A stretch of 50,607 nucleotides of DNA from Micavibrio_A sp964423095 (GTDB taxonomy: Bacteria; Pseudomonadota; Alphaproteobacteria; Micavibrionales; Micavibrionaceae), in contig CAYRDI010000011.1 of NCBI GenBank assembly GCA_964423095.1, positions 1-50,607 on the forward strand, read 5' to 3'. The translations under genes and the position numbers were made by a program. The number at the start of each line of letters is the position of its first letter. Positions within the stretch are counted from its first letter, which is position 1. Shown here in pieces: positions 17,801-25,652 of this stretch. The notes beneath the pieces are model-generated. The model worked only from the letters and a program-made list of their open reading frames with translations. It was not told the origin of the DNA and did not search any database.

Positions 17801-18223
17801 TTGCAATCGGACATCTTCGGTAACACCGTTCAAGGGCCCGCCGGACAAACAGATGATACCAGCCGAACAGGCGGGCAGAGCCTCATACGCCGCCGCAAAA
17901 TCCTTCCCGCCTGCACCGTTCATATAGGAATCGCTGACCAGACGGCAAAGATTGCGGTATCCCTCCTCGCTCTGCACCAACAAGACAACTTGCTTTCCAT
18001 CCTCCATCGTCACTTGCGCGCCGATGATTGGCTGGATGCCTTCGCCCACCGCATACATGGCAAATTCCAACGCCCCGAACAGATTGTTCGTATCCGTTAC
18101 AGCCACGGCGGGCATATTGTTGAGCTTGGCTTTTTTGACCAGATCCTTGATACGGATCGCCCCTTCGGCCAGAGAATAGGCGGAATGAACGTGCAAATGG
18201 ATAAAAGACTGGTCAGAAGACAT
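14849..18223 (-). CDS. dnaE: DNA polymerase III subunit alpha
   Basis: Replicative DNA polymerase catalytic subunit, 1124 residues, close to the standard length for DnaE1. The N-terminal PHP domain opens with FIHLHVHSAYSLAEGAIR. The palm carries the catalytic aspartates in PDFDVDFCQDRRDEV (near residue 380), with the upstream GPGRGSGAGSVVAWAL loop. The little-finger region has HAAGVVIS and RPGPMDNIPKY. Later come the LRRAMGKK segment and a helix-hairpin-helix region, and an OB domain near the C-terminus (VQMAGVLIKKVEKMGKSG). It starts at the ATG at 18223, 92 bp after lolD, so it may have its own promoter, although none is clear. Complete and apparently intact. Confidence 0.97.
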   Translation of the reverse strand: MSSDQSFIHLHVHSAYSLAEGAIRIKDLVKKAKLNNMPAVAVTDTNNLFGALEFAMYAVGEGIQPIIGAQVTMEDGKQVVLLVQSEEGYRNLCRLVSDSYMNGAGGKDFAAAYEALPACSAGIICLSGGPLNGVTEDVRLQFLKKTFSDRFYIELQRHNLSVEDQIEPALVDFAYRENVPLVATNDCYFADPSMHEAHDALLCIADGRYVTEEDRRKVTKHHFFKSSEDMEEMFADIPEAIINTRVIAQRCHFLLQSVKPILPPFETESGRAEVEELRAQAKEGLQWRLDHYVDAAVDKQPYWDRLDFELKTIEGMGFPGYFLIVSDFIKWAKDHGIPVGPGRGSGAGSVVAWALKITDLDPLHFNLLFERFLNPERVSMPDFDVDFCQDRRDEVINYVQERYGRDRVAQIITFGKLQARNTVRDVGRVLQMPYGQVDRIAKMIPNNPANPVTLQEALDADADLRAEIDKDENSQKLIDIALQLEGLYRHASTHAAGVVISDRPLHQLVPVYRDPRSEMPVTQFNMKYVEQAGLVKFDFLGLKTLTVVQKAVELVEQVHGKSIDILQIPLDDQKAYEMISRGDSIGVFQLESSGMKDTLRKMKPNRIEDIIALVALYRPGPMDNIPKYVSVKDGNEEPDYLHPKLQSMLEETYGIMVYQEQVMQAAQILSGYTLGGADLLRRAMGKKIKEEMDSQQAMFVKGAKEFSGVPEEQAAAIFVQIEKFAGYGFNKSHAAAYALVAYQTAWLKANYPVEFMTALMTLDYGNTDKLAIFKQEVDRMGIPLLPPDINKSSVMFAVEDMKIRYALAALKGVGHGAMEKVVQERGEHGTYKTLSDFLGRLDSRVINKKQFEQLTCAGAFDAIYAKRSELYENIELLLRHAQTQAEERETGQVSLFGDTGEKGAELPPLKPSQDWDVLEKLRHEFDAVGFYLSAHPLDTKTDQLERMKIVSLAHLPEELDRRPSSRVQMAGVLIKKVEKMGKSGNKYAFLQMSDATGVYEVMIFSETLSRARPFLEPGTALLLTCDADIKDEQIRLLGHIIEPLDEKLAKRLAELNVYIDAPAPVKRIQDLIAVEGQGAVKITVFAKTQKGEMAEIALKGRWSMSPAAIAAIRSTPGVIKIAER

Positions 18224-18315
18224 ACCCCACCATAGGCACCAGACAGCCTGAAATAAAGGTCGCCAACCTATTTACGCACAAAATTTTATTGACATAAAGC
18301 TCGGCCAGGCTTCCA

Positions 18316-18996
18316 CTAATAACTGATAATGCGGCCGGCCTTGAGTTCGAGTATACGGTCCATCCGTTCAGCCAGTTCCATGTTGTGCGTGGCAATCATG
18401 GCCCCGATCCCCGCATCGCGGACGATTTCCGTGAGCATTTCAAAAACGCCGTTCGATGTTTCGGGGTCAAGGTTTCCGGTGGGTTCATCCGCCAGCAACA
18501 ATTTGGGGTTGTTCGCCAGCGCGCGGGCAATGGCCACACGTTGCTGTTCGCCGCCGGACAACCGTGCGGGCCTGTGCGACAAACGATGATCGAGCTTTAA
18601 CTGCGTCAAAAGCTCCGTTGCTTTTACAACCGCTTCTTTGCGGCTTTTTCCGGCAATCATTTGCGGAATGACCACATTTTCCAATGCCGAAAACTCCGGC
18701 AACAGATAATGAAACTGATACACGAAGCCGATAAATTTCTGGCGGAGCATCGTCCGGCGTTCATCGTTCGCCGCCGTGGCATCCTGCCCCGCGATATAAA
18801 TTTTTCCTGCCGTCGGACTGTCCAGCAAGCCTGCCATCTGCAACAGCGTAGATTTTCCCGAACCGGACGGGCCGACGAGCGCGACAATCTCCCCGCTTCT
18901 TATCTGGATATTCGCATCATGAAGAACCGTCAGGGATTCACCGCCCTGATGATAGACACGTTGCAGGCTTTCCGTTTTTAAAAGGGCCTCACTCAT
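18316..18996 (-). CDS. lolD: Lipoprotein-releasing ABC transporter ATP-binding protein LolD
   Basis: LolD powers extraction of outer-membrane lipoproteins from the inner membrane and their handover to LolA. The 226-residue ATPase has Walker A GPSGSGKST at residues 42-50, the signature LSGGEQQR with Walker B LLLADEP just after it, the D-loop segment TGNLD, and the switch His in IATHN. The Q-loop region FVYQFHYLLPEFSALENV is typical of the MacB/LolD subclass. It overlaps its permease gene by 8 bp, so both subunits are made together. Confidence 0.94.
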   Translation of the reverse strand: MSEALLKTESLQRVYHQGGESLTVLHDANIQIRSGEIVALVGPSGSGKSTLLQMAGLLDSPTAGKIYIAGQDATAANDERRTMLRQKFIGFVYQFHYLLPEFSALENVVIPQMIAGKSRKEAVVKATELLTQLKLDHRLSHRPARLSGGEQQRVAIARALANNPKLLLADEPTGNLDPETSNGVFEMLTEIVRDAGIGAMIATHNMELAERMDRILELKAGRIISY

Positions 18997-20230
18997 ACCG
19001 TAACGCCTCCACGGGGTCGAGACGGGACGCGCGCCACGCGGGGTAAAGCGTTGCGGCGATAGAAATCACCAACGCCATCCCCACGACAATCACCACCTCG
19101 TCCCACTCAATAATGGCGGGAAGTTTGGACAGGAAATAAATTTCCGCATTGAATAAATTGGTCTGGGTCAGCTTTTCTAAAAACTGCCGGATGCTTTCTA
19201 TATTCACCGCAAACAATATGCCCAGGATGGCTCCCGCCATCGTACCCGCTACGCCAATGCTCGCCCCCGTCAAAACGAAAATGCGCAACATCGTGGAACG
19301 TGTCGCGCCCATCGTGCGCATAATGGCAATATCCTTGCCCTTGTCTTTGACCAACATAATCATCGACGAAATAATATTAAATGCAGCGACAATGATAATC
19401 AGGGTCAAAATCAGGAACATCACATTCCGTTCGACGTTCAGGGCGGTGATGAAAGATTTGTTGACATCGCGCCAATCATAAACCCGCGCCTGATCCGCAA
19501 CATCGAACGAAATATCCGCCTTCACCTGCTCGGCAATCGCCGGCGTGTCCGCCATGATTTCGAGCGTATTGACCGCCCCGGGCAACATGAAAAAAGCCTG
19601 TGCGGATGAGAGCGGCATAAAAACAAATCCGTTGTTGTATTCATACATCCCGACATCGAAGATTTCCGCAACCGTATAACTTGCGGATCGTGGAATGGTC
19701 CCGAACGGCGATGTTTTTCCCTTTGGCGATAAAATCGTTACTTTGTCGCCGACTTTCAGGTTCAACTTCTGCGCCATGCCGGAACCGATCGCCACGGTAT
19801 CATCCACAAAATCCTTTACATCACCGGCCACAATCCCCGTAGAAAGGATGGGTTTCGTTGCAAAATCCTCCGGCGATAATCCCCGCACCATCGCGCCGAT
19901 GGAGGCCCCGTTGACGGCGACCAACACTTGCCCCTCCACCATCGGGCGAACGCTTTTTACACCCTTGATGTTGCGGATGTCCGTTGCCATTTTCTCATAA
20001 TCATAAAGCGGGCCGGACAACGCATAAACATTCAAATGCCCGTTTAATCCCAGAATGCGCCCGACCAACTCTTCGCGAAACCCGTTCATCACCGACATCA
20101 CGATAATGAGTGTGGCCACGCCCAGCATAATACCCATGAATGAAAATCCGGCGATCACGGACACAAAACCTTCGGCCTTGCGTGCCCGCAAATATCGTCC
20201 GGCCATCATACGTTCAAAAGGTGAGAACAT
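18989..20230 (-). CDS. lolC: Lipoprotein-releasing ABC transporter permease LolC/LolE (LolF-like)
   Basis: Inner-membrane permease partner of LolD, 413 residues. It has the LolC/E architecture: one N-terminal membrane helix (about residues 25-48, GFSFMGIMLGVATLIIVMSV), a large periplasmic domain of about 220 residues, then three C-terminal helices with MRTMGATRSTMLRIF between them. Only one permease gene lies next to lolD, as in alphaproteobacteria that use a homodimeric LolF-type protein instead of LolC plus LolE; another copy elsewhere cannot be excluded. The first base of the start codon directly abuts the proS stop codon (zero spacing), so the operon is tight. Confidence 0.92.
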   Translation of the reverse strand: MFSPFERMMAGRYLRARKAEGFVSVIAGFSFMGIMLGVATLIIVMSVMNGFREELVGRILGLNGHLNVYALSGPLYDYEKMATDIRNIKGVKSVRPMVEGQVLVAVNGASIGAMVRGLSPEDFATKPILSTGIVAGDVKDFVDDTVAIGSGMAQKLNLKVGDKVTILSPKGKTSPFGTIPRSASYTVAEIFDVGMYEYNNGFVFMPLSSAQAFFMLPGAVNTLEIMADTPAIAEQVKADISFDVADQARVYDWRDVNKSFITALNVERNVMFLILTLIIIVAAFNIISSMIMLVKDKGKDIAIMRTMGATRSTMLRIFVLTGASIGVAGTMAGAILGILFAVNIESIRQFLEKLTQTNLFNAEIYFLSKLPAIIEWDEVVIVVGMALVISIAATLYPAWRASRLDPVEALRYE

Positions 20231-21715
20231 TTAATACGACTTCGCTATCAAAACTTTTTGTCCGTTATCTTCAAACGGCATACAACGGGTCGAAAGTTTG
20301 AATTCATCCTTCACTTTTTCCAGCTCCGGATCGTCCAGCACAGATACCGGCACACGGACAAAACCGATATTCCCGGCGGCGAAATAATCGCGAATGTCCG
20401 AAACGCTCTGCCCATCCTTTGTGTTGTCAGCGGTAAATTTCTTGTGACGGGCCAAAAGCGCATCATGAATATCGTCCAGAACGCCGCCAATTTTGTCCAT
20501 GAATTCATCGGCCGTACAGGTCGCCTTGGAATCTTTTCCAATATCACGGCGGACGAACGTCACACTATCCGCTTCCATCTCCCGTTGACCGATTTCGACC
20601 CGCACGGGAATACCTTTTTTCACGGCTTCCCACATTTTATCGGGCGTGCGCATGTCGCGGTCATCCAGTTTCGCGGCAAAACCAGCCGCTTTCAGACGCT
20701 TTTGCAACTTGTCACAGAATTCCAGAATAGCACCGCTTGATGCATCATCTTTTAAAACAGGAAGGATCACCACCTGAATCGGCGCAATGCGTGGCGGCAT
20801 AATCATTCCATCATCATCGGCATGGATCATAATCATTCCGCCGATGGCGCGCGTGCTGTATGCCCATGATGTCGTATGAACGAATTCTTCTTTCCCTTCG
20901 CGCGACTGGAATTTAATGCCGATGGATTTCGCAAAATTCTGGCCCAAATCATGGGTGGTCGCGGCTTGAAGCGCTTTTCCATCCTGCATCATCGATTCAA
21001 ACGCAATGGTATTGATTGCGCCGGGGAAGCGCTCTTCGGGCGTTTTGGGGCCAACGAACCCGGAAAATGCACAATATTCTTCAAAGAACTTTTTATAAAG
21101 TCCCATGATATACATCACATCGGCATTGGCTTCTTCCGCCGTTTCAAACGCACAATGTCCTTCATGCCACAGGAATTCCGCCGTACGCAGGAAAATCCGC
21201 GTGCGCATTTCCCACCGAAGAACGCTGTTCCACTGATTCAATTTCATGGGAAGATCGCGGTAAGATTGAATCCACCGCGCCATGGAATCCCCGATGATCG
21301 TTTCCGATGTGGGACGCACGACCAAGGGTTCTTCCAGTTGCGCCGCCGGTGCGGGGCGAAGCCCGCCCTTCTCCGGATCTTTTTCAAGGCGGTGGTGCGT
21401 GACAACCGCGCATTCTTTGGCAAACCCCTCCACGTGTTCGGCTTCCTTGGCCAAAAAACTGACAGGGATCAGAACGGGGAAATAGGCATTTTGAATGCCG
21501 TAATCTTTCAACCATGGATCAAACACCTTGGTCATGTTTTCCCAAAGGGCCCAGCCATAGGGTTTGATCGTCATACATCCGCGCACGGGCGAATTTTCGG
21601 CCATATCGGCGGCCTTAATGACCTCCTGATACCATTCGGGGAAATTTTCCTCGCGCGTCGGCGTGATCGCCGTTTTCGTGTTGCCGGATTTTTTGGCCTG
21701 GGCGGGGTTGTTCAT
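20231..21715 (-). CDS. proS: Prolyl-tRNA synthetase, archaeal/eukaryotic-type (ProRS type 3)
   Basis: Charges tRNA(Pro) with proline. The 494-residue class II enzyme is clearly of the archaeal/eukaryotic-like type. It starts with the catalytic domain without the bacterial insertion and includes REENFPEWYQEV near the N-terminus, motif 2 RWEMRTRIFLRTAEFLWHEGH, and motif 3 GGMIMIHADDDGMIMPPRIAP. After the anticodon domain it has the extra C-terminal domain ending in the terminal tyrosine typical of this class (VLIAKSY). The usual zinc-binding cysteines of that domain are mostly absent: the last 120 residues contain only two cysteines. Most alphaproteobacteria carry a bacterial-type ProRS of about 440 residues, so this form suggests transfer or retention of an unusual type. 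Confidence 0.94.
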   Translation of the reverse strand: MNNPAQAKKSGNTKTAITPTREENFPEWYQEVIKAADMAENSPVRGCMTIKPYGWALWENMTKVFDPWLKDYGIQNAYFPVLIPVSFLAKEAEHVEGFAKECAVVTHHRLEKDPEKGGLRPAPAAQLEEPLVVRPTSETIIGDSMARWIQSYRDLPMKLNQWNSVLRWEMRTRIFLRTAEFLWHEGHCAFETAEEANADVMYIMGLYKKFFEEYCAFSGFVGPKTPEERFPGAINTIAFESMMQDGKALQAATTHDLGQNFAKSIGIKFQSREGKEEFVHTTSWAYSTRAIGGMIMIHADDDGMIMPPRIAPIQVVILPVLKDDASSGAILEFCDKLQKRLKAAGFAAKLDDRDMRTPDKMWEAVKKGIPVRVEIGQREMEADSVTFVRRDIGKDSKATCTADEFMDKIGGVLDDIHDALLARHKKFTADNTKDGQSVSDIRDYFAAGNIGFVRVPVSVLDDPELEKVKDEFKLSTRCMPFEDNGQKVLIAKSY

Positions 21716-21718
21716 ACG

Positions 21719-22183
21719 CTACTCCGTTTTGCTTGAAACCGGAGCAGACTCTAGGGCATCCGGTGCTTTTTGTCCATTGTCGGGGATGGGTGTTTCGGGC
21801 GGCGTTTCCGCGCCTTTTTGACCGCAAAGCAGGTAAACCTGCGGGGTCAGATCCTGCCCGTTATAGGTTACACGGCCGTCTTTGGATACTTCCAAAAACC
21901 CCAATGTGCTTTCGAGGTTCAATCCTGTCACATTCAAACCCTGCAACCGCCTGGCCAGGTCGATGCTCAGCGGGACAACGATATTCTCCGGCATGGCAAT
22001 AGGCGATGCATTGATGTCTGCTGGAACCACGGCCTTGCCGTGCACATCCACGCCGGACTCATAGGCAACACCGGGGGCGGCTTTATGATCGGGCAGCACG
22101 CGACATTCCGGCGGCAGTTTTTGTTCTTCGGCCTTTGCAACGACTGGAAACAAGAAAAGAATACAAACAAAAAACCATTTCAT
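21719..22183 (-). CDS. Secreted hypothetical protein, conserved alphaproteobacterial type
   Basis: A 154-residue protein with a clear signal peptide (MKWFFVCILFLFPVVAKA, cleavage near residue 18). The mature part contains a short conserved-looking block, PECRVLPDHKAAPGVAYESGVDVHGKAVVPADI without its tail (about residues 25-57), followed by IDLARRLQGL and a small beta-rich portion ending at LLCGQ. The last 30 residues are Pro/Ala/Glu-rich and look disordered. Two cysteines (about residues 27 and 120) could form a disulfide in the periplasm. From memory this resembles small uncharacterised periplasmic proteins of alphaproteobacteria; no function is known to me. It overlaps the DUF1467 gene by 4 bp and lies 3 bp from proS. 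Confidence 0.75.
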   Translation of the reverse strand: MKWFFVCILFLFPVVAKAEEQKLPPECRVLPDHKAAPGVAYESGVDVHGKAVVPADINASPIAMPENIVVPLSIDLARRLQGLNVTGLNLESTLGFLEVSKDGRVTYNGQDLTPQVYLLCGQKGAETPPETPIPDNGQKAPDALESAPVSSKTE

Positions 22184-22449
22184 TGCGCGTAATCCTCCTG
22201 CGTCATCTGCCGGGCAATATCGTAAAAATCGATGACATCGAAATGGATTAATAAAAAAACGATGACCCAGACGATGGCGGATAAAATTCCGGTTATGATG
22301 AATTTCTTTTTTAGACGAGGATTTTCCGGCGCACTATGAGAATGCCCCTCCGTCACCTCCTGTGCCGGTGCATTCCCGAACGGCAGGACGAAGAACAACA
22401 GAAGCCAGTAGATCATCATATACAAAATGATGCCGGTAAAAACACTCAT
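22180..22449 (-). CDS. DUF1467 family small membrane protein
   Basis: An 89-residue protein with two membrane helices: about residues 4-24 (a tryptophan/leucine-rich segment ending in the characteristic LPFGN) and about 50-69. Between them is a short loop with His/Glu residues, and the C-terminus is charged (IARQMTQEDYAQ). The pattern matches DUF1467, a family found mainly in alphaproteobacteria and usually located next to RNase J and proS genes, as here. Function is unknown. It starts 2 bp after the rnj stop and overlaps the following secreted-protein gene by 4 bp. Confidence 0.82.
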   Translation of the reverse strand: MSVFTGIILYMMIYWLLLFFVLPFGNAPAQEVTEGHSHSAPENPRLKKKFIITGILSAIVWVIVFLLIHFDVIDFYDIARQMTQEDYAQ

Positions 22450-22451
22450 GG

Positions 22452-24122
22452 CTAAACCCTAACCAAATGGATGGTGGTTTTCGGTTTTATATTCAATTTA
22501 TGTTGAACGAACCGGCGAAGACCGATCCGCATTTCTTCAGATACAAAATTGTCATCGTATAGTTCTTCCCGCGTCATATCGGCCAGAATATCTTCGATTT
22601 CATCCAGAAGATCGTCTTCGAATTTTTGTCCGTCCTTGTTGTCCGGATCAACCAGTCCTACGGTGGATACCTGTGGGTCCGTGACCAGATCGCCGCGGGC
22701 ATTCATGACCAGCGTCGCATGAACGGTACCGGAAAACTGTAGCTTCCTGCGCTGTGAAATTGCCGGATGGTCGGCGTTGATAATGCGCCCCGGCTCCACG
22801 GCCAACAATCCCGTTTCAATATGGTCGATCACCTGCGGCGTGCCGGGTGACAACCGGATAACAGATCCGTTGTTGGGGACAATCGCGGTCGGCACCTGCA
22901 TATCACGCGCAATGGCGGCATGGGCCTCCAACATCGTACGTTCACCGTGCACGGCTATCACCGATTGCGGCTTGATCCATTGGAACATCTGCATGATTTC
23001 ATCGCGTGCGGGGTGGCCCGATACATGGATGCAATGTTTCGTATCACGCGGGGAAATAATTCGCACACGCGATGCTGCCAGATTGTTTTTGACCGCAATA
23101 ATTTCCCGTTCGTTCCCCGGAATGGGACGCGCGGAAAAAATCACCGTATCGCCCTGACGGAAGGTGATTTCCGGATGTTCGCCGCGGGCAATACGGGCCA
23201 GTTGCGCCCGCGCTTCGCCTTGCGATCCCGTCACGATCATCACCACCTTGTCATCCGGTAAATATCCGACATCGTCTTCGGACACGAATTCGGGAAGGTC
23301 TTTTAAATATCCGCATTCCCGCGCCGCCGCCGTCATTTTATGAAGCGAGCGACCCATCAAGGCAACCTGCCGTCCGGATTCCTTGGCGGCCAGGCAAATG
23401 GAACGAAGCCGCCCAATATTGGATGCAAAAATCGTAATCGCAATCCGCCCGTTGCATTCCTTGAACACTTCGGCAAGTCCGTGATGCACGTCGTTTTCAG
23501 AACCGGATGTCCCATCCACTTCGGCATTCGTGGAATCGCCGATATAGGCCAGAACGCCCTTTGCACCGAACGCCTTGAACGGCGCGGAATCGGTTGGCCC
23601 GCCGATGGTCGGCTGTGGATCGAGGTTCCAGTCACCGCTATGCAATATATTTCCGGCGTCGGTTTCAATGAACAACGCCGATGTTTCGGGCACGGAATGT
23701 GATACAGGTGTGAAGGTAATCTTAAACGGCTTTAAGGAAATCGTTTCATGGGGTTCGATCTCCAAAACTTCCGCATCCCGGCATTGTGGGTTTTCTGAGA
23801 GCTTCTGTCTCAAAACTGCCGCCGTAAAGGGCGATGCGTAAATCGGGCAACGAAGACGCGGCCATAAATGTTGTACCGCGCCGATATGGTCTTCGTGCGC
23901 GTGGGTGATAATCAGACCGACCAGATCTTTTTTACGGTCTTCGACAAAGGTTGGATCGGGCAGTAAAATATCGATCCCCGGAAAGCGTTCATCGGCAAAA
24001 CCCAGTCCGCAATCGATCGCGAGCCATTTTCCACCATAGCCATAGACGTTCAGGTTCACACCAAATTGTTCGGCCCCGCCCAGCGGAATAAAATACAGTT
24101 CGTCTTTTTTAAAATTCATCAT
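22452..24122 (-). CDS. rnj: Ribonuclease J
   Basis: RNase J is a metallo-beta-lactamase/beta-CASP nuclease with endonuclease and 5'-3' exonuclease activity in mRNA decay and rRNA maturation; alphaproteobacteria have it alongside RNase E. The 556-residue protein shows the metal motif HAHEDH at residues 74-79, a second ligand in ILHSGDWNLD, the beta-CASP segment with GSQGEARAQLARIA, and the late motifs HVSGHP and VIAVHGE. A C-terminal domain of about 100 residues completes it. Two adjacent ATG codons begin the frame. It lies 5 bp after coaX. Confidence 0.95.
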   Translation of the reverse strand: MMNFKKDELYFIPLGGAEQFGVNLNVYGYGGKWLAIDCGLGFADERFPGIDILLPDPTFVEDRKKDLVGLIITHAHEDHIGAVQHLWPRLRCPIYASPFTAAVLRQKLSENPQCRDAEVLEIEPHETISLKPFKITFTPVSHSVPETSALFIETDAGNILHSGDWNLDPQPTIGGPTDSAPFKAFGAKGVLAYIGDSTNAEVDGTSGSENDVHHGLAEVFKECNGRIAITIFASNIGRLRSICLAAKESGRQVALMGRSLHKMTAAARECGYLKDLPEFVSEDDVGYLPDDKVVMIVTGSQGEARAQLARIARGEHPEITFRQGDTVIFSARPIPGNEREIIAVKNNLAASRVRIISPRDTKHCIHVSGHPARDEIMQMFQWIKPQSVIAVHGERTMLEAHAAIARDMQVPTAIVPNNGSVIRLSPGTPQVIDHIETGLLAVEPGRIINADHPAISQRRKLQFSGTVHATLVMNARGDLVTDPQVSTVGLVDPDNKDGQKFEDDLLDEIEDILADMTREELYDDNFVSEEMRIGLRRFVQHKLNIKPKTTIHLVRV

Positions 24123-24127
24123 AGCTT

Positions 24128-24910
24128 TCAGGCCGCTTTGGCCATTTTCGTGTGTTCATAAATTGCGATCAGACCTTTCATGGTCAGGTCTTCGTCAAAT
24201 GTATTGATGGAATCCGTTCCGCCCGCAAACAACGGCGATAAACCGCCCGTGGCAATGACAAGCGGCTTTACGCCCATTTCCTTGGACAATCTGGCGATCA
24301 TTCCTTCCACGCTTGAAATCACACCCCAATACATGCCCGATTGCATAGCGTGGACGGTATCTTTGCCGATGACGGTTTCGGTTTTACGGATAGCGATTTT
24401 TGGCAACGCCGCCGCCGCTTGTCGCAATGCGGCCAAGGAAAGATTCACACCCGGCGAAATGATCCCGCCGCAATGGTCGCCGTTTTCATCGATCACGTCA
24501 TAGGTGGTGGAGGTCCCGAAATCGACAACGATGGCCGGATATTTATAATAGTGTTTGACCGCCATGGCATGAAGCAAACGGTCCGCACCCATCTCTTCGG
24601 GTTTTTTTATCTTGACCTTGATGTCGAGCTGGATCGGATCGATCCCAACCATCAACGGCTTGCACCCGAAATGTTTTTCGCAAAGGCGTTGCAGGTTGAA
24701 ATTGGCATCGGCCACCACCGAACTAACAATCGCCTCTTTGATATGCTTGAAATCAAGACCGGCTTTCAGGAAAAGTGGATAGAGCCAAGACGCATATTCA
24801 TCCGCTGTGCGCGCACCATCCGTTTTACAACGCCAGGAATGGAGGATCACCTTGCCATCGTAAATGGCAAACACCACATTCGTATTTCCGGCTTCGATGG
24901 CCAGCAACAT
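24128..24910 (-). CDS. coaX: Type III pantothenate kinase
   Basis: CoaX phosphorylates pantothenate, the first step of coenzyme A synthesis; unlike CoaA it is not feedback-inhibited by CoA in studied members. The 260-residue protein has the ASKHA-fold phosphate loop LLAIEAGNTNVVFAIYDG at the N-terminus, the MGADRLLHA motif near residue 103, and the second phosphate loop VDFGTSTTYDV. The glycine-rich GGIISPG segment follows. It lies 4 bp after birA. The pair birA-coaX directly behind nuoN is a common alphaproteobacterial arrangement. Confidence 0.96.
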   Translation of the reverse strand: MLLAIEAGNTNVVFAIYDGKVILHSWRCKTDGARTADEYASWLYPLFLKAGLDFKHIKEAIVSSVVADANFNLQRLCEKHFGCKPLMVGIDPIQLDIKVKIKKPEEMGADRLLHAMAVKHYYKYPAIVVDFGTSTTYDVIDENGDHCGGIISPGVNLSLAALRQAAAALPKIAIRKTETVIGKDTVHAMQSGMYWGVISSVEGMIARLSKEMGVKPLVIATGGLSPLFAGGTDSINTFDEDLTMKGLIAIYEHTKMAKAA

Positions 24911-24914
24911 AACC

Positions 24915-25652
24915 TTAGTCCTTTATTCCAAAATGAACTTCACCCGCCGTAAAAGTGCGGCGTTCCCCGTCCACATCCGCCAGCAAAACACCGTTTTCAT
25001 CGATCCCGCGGAAAATTCCTTCATACGTCACTTCCGGAAGGCGAATACGCATCGGCGCGTCCAGGCCGTGGGCCTGTTTTAACCACGTTTTCCGTATTTC
25101 CGCAAATCCTTTGTCCTGCCATGACTGGTATGCCGCCAGAAGATGTCTTAAATATGTATCGCGGAACGTGTTGACCGCCACCCGCTCTGACTTAATGGCA
25201 TCAATCGCGACGGCCCCTTCGGGTGGCGCGAAAATATTGATCCCCACCCCCACGACCAGATAATCGACACGGCCATGAGCATCGAGACGGGTTTCAAGCA
25301 AAATGCCGGAAATCTTTTTGCCATCGACCAGAACGTCGTTCGGCCATTTCAGGGTTTTGGTATGACCACCTTCAATGACCTCATCGAGCGCATCGGATAA
25401 GGCAACACCGGCCACGAAGGCCATCTGCCCCGCCTTGTCCGCACGGCAAAGCGGACGGAGCAGCAAAGACATATAGATATTACCCATGGGGGACGACCAT
25501 TGATTGCCGTGACGGCCGCGCCCCTTGGTTTGTTGCAACGCCTGAACAACCAAACCTTCGGGTTCGCCTGTTTGCGCCAGATCGTGGACAAGGTCTTGCG
25601 TACTCGGCGTTGTGCCGAGTACCTGCACCCGCCAGAAATTATCCTCAGCCAT
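24915..25652 (-). CDS. birA: Biotin--[acetyl-CoA carboxylase] ligase
   Basis: BirA makes biotinyl-AMP and attaches biotin to the carrier protein of acetyl-CoA carboxylase and related enzymes. About 245 residues, catalytic type only: there is no N-terminal DNA-binding domain, so it is not a repressor. Motifs seen are GRGRHGNQWSSPMGN (biotinyl-AMP loop, near residue 52), LKWPNDVLVDGKKISGIL, and VGVGINI. The small C-terminal SH3-like domain (EGIFRGIDENGVLLADV) is present. Of two ATG codons I chose the one at 25652 (MAEDNFWRV), which overlaps the end of nuoN by 8 bp; the other is 21 bp upstream. Confidence 0.93.
   Translation of the reverse strand: MAEDNFWRVQVLGTTPSTQDLVHDLAQTGEPEGLVVQALQQTKGRGRHGNQWSSPMGNIYMSLLLRPLCRADKAGQMAFVAGVALSDALDEVIEGGHTKTLKWPNDVLVDGKKISGILLETRLDAHGRVDYLVVGVGINIFAPPEGAVAIDAIKSERVAVNTFRDTYLRHLLAAYQSWQDKGFAEIRKTWLKQAHGLDAPMRIRLPEVTYEGIFRGIDENGVLLADVDGERRTFTAGEVHFGIKD

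Noticed and set aside
18213..18395. 60-residue frame between lolD and dnaE
   Set aside because: It overlaps the lolD 3' end in another frame, has no ribosome-binding site and no conserved features.
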